64,000 nt of DNA from Mesorhizobium sp. (GTDB lineage Bacteria > Pseudomonadota > Alphaproteobacteria > Rhizobiales > Rhizobiaceae): the NCBI RefSeq assembly GCF_016793485.1, contig NZ_JAEULZ010000038.1:124001-188000 (forward strand). The letters run 5' to 3'. The translations under genes were made by a program, and so were the position numbers. Within the stretch, counting starts at the first letter, position 1. Each line of letters begins with the position of its first letter. The notes beneath the pieces are model-generated. The model made no database searches and was not told the DNA's origin. It saw nothing but the letters and a program-made list of their open reading frames with translations. Shown here piece by piece: positions 63,971-64,000 of this stretch.

Positions 63971-64000
63971 GCCCTTGATCAGGTTACAGGAAACACTTCA

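Overview
The window is GC-rich (mostly G/C at third codon positions), densely coded chromosomal DNA of an alphaproteobacterium, most likely Hyphomicrobiales and Phyllobacteriaceae-like (Mesorhizobium or Aminobacter type). That placement rests on overall gene content: many ABC importers, ROK, AraC and LacI-type control, rhizobial-style glycan genes, and frequent TTG/GTG starts with 4-nt stop/start overlaps. I see no tRNA, rRNA, CRISPR array, insertion sequence, phage gene or integration site. No stretch longer than 300 bases lacks a gene.

Layout. 1-932: the N-terminal part of mutL, running off the left edge. 1103-5284: a MttB-type methyltransferase, a small secreted protein and a DgcA/TMADH-like flavoprotein, probably for N-methyl compound catabolism. 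5281-8651: GNAT enzyme, GGDEF-EAL protein, cupin. 8789-11619: kbl and tdh (threonine to glycine plus acetyl-CoA), separated by a convergent membrane-protein gene. 11716-13143: HPP membrane protein, small membrane protein, DinB protein.

13147-25971 is the most unusual block. A class III cyclase-like gene is divergent from a DUF3095 gene whose motifs also resemble a cyclase palm. DUF3095 is followed on the same strand by a complete peptide-type ABC importer (fused double ATPase, binding protein, two permeases). Next comes an 892-residue ABC-exporter-like protein whose nucleotide-binding domain has lost every catalytic motif and carries an insertion of roughly 280 residues. The block ends with a stand-alone cyclic-nucleotide-binding protein and a metallo-beta-lactamase-fold hydrolase. 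I read it as a nucleotide-signalling cassette (make, sense, possibly degrade) tied to a transporter and a pseudo-ABC membrane protein.

26013-37346 is a divergent surface-glycan locus. The minus-strand operon holds four glycosyltransferases, a histidine phosphatase and a polysaccharide deacetylase. The plus-strand operon holds a polysaccharide-lyase-like protein, an FkbM methyltransferase, a UDP-sugar epimerase, a UDP-sugar dehydrogenase and a GT2 enzyme. 37359-40015: UxaA-family dehydratase and aldo/keto reductase with a LacI-type operator. 40179-41881: small envelope proteins and an OmpA-family protein.

41962-51179 is a carbohydrate regulon: a MalFGK-type importer with binding protein, IolE-like isomerase, NagB-like protein, ROK kinase, Gfo/Idh oxidoreductase and ROK repressor. 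Similar palindromes lie upstream of both ends. 51329-60143 is a second sugar system: an AraC regulator divergent from an RbsA/RbsC/RbsB-type importer, then an LVIVD beta-propeller protein, an FAD-linked 2-hydroxyacid dehydrogenase and an MFS exporter. 60238-63970: GNAT enzyme, two tandem paralogous secreted cysteine proteins, a 34-residue membrane peptide, an M23 peptidase and a Bcp-type peroxiredoxin.
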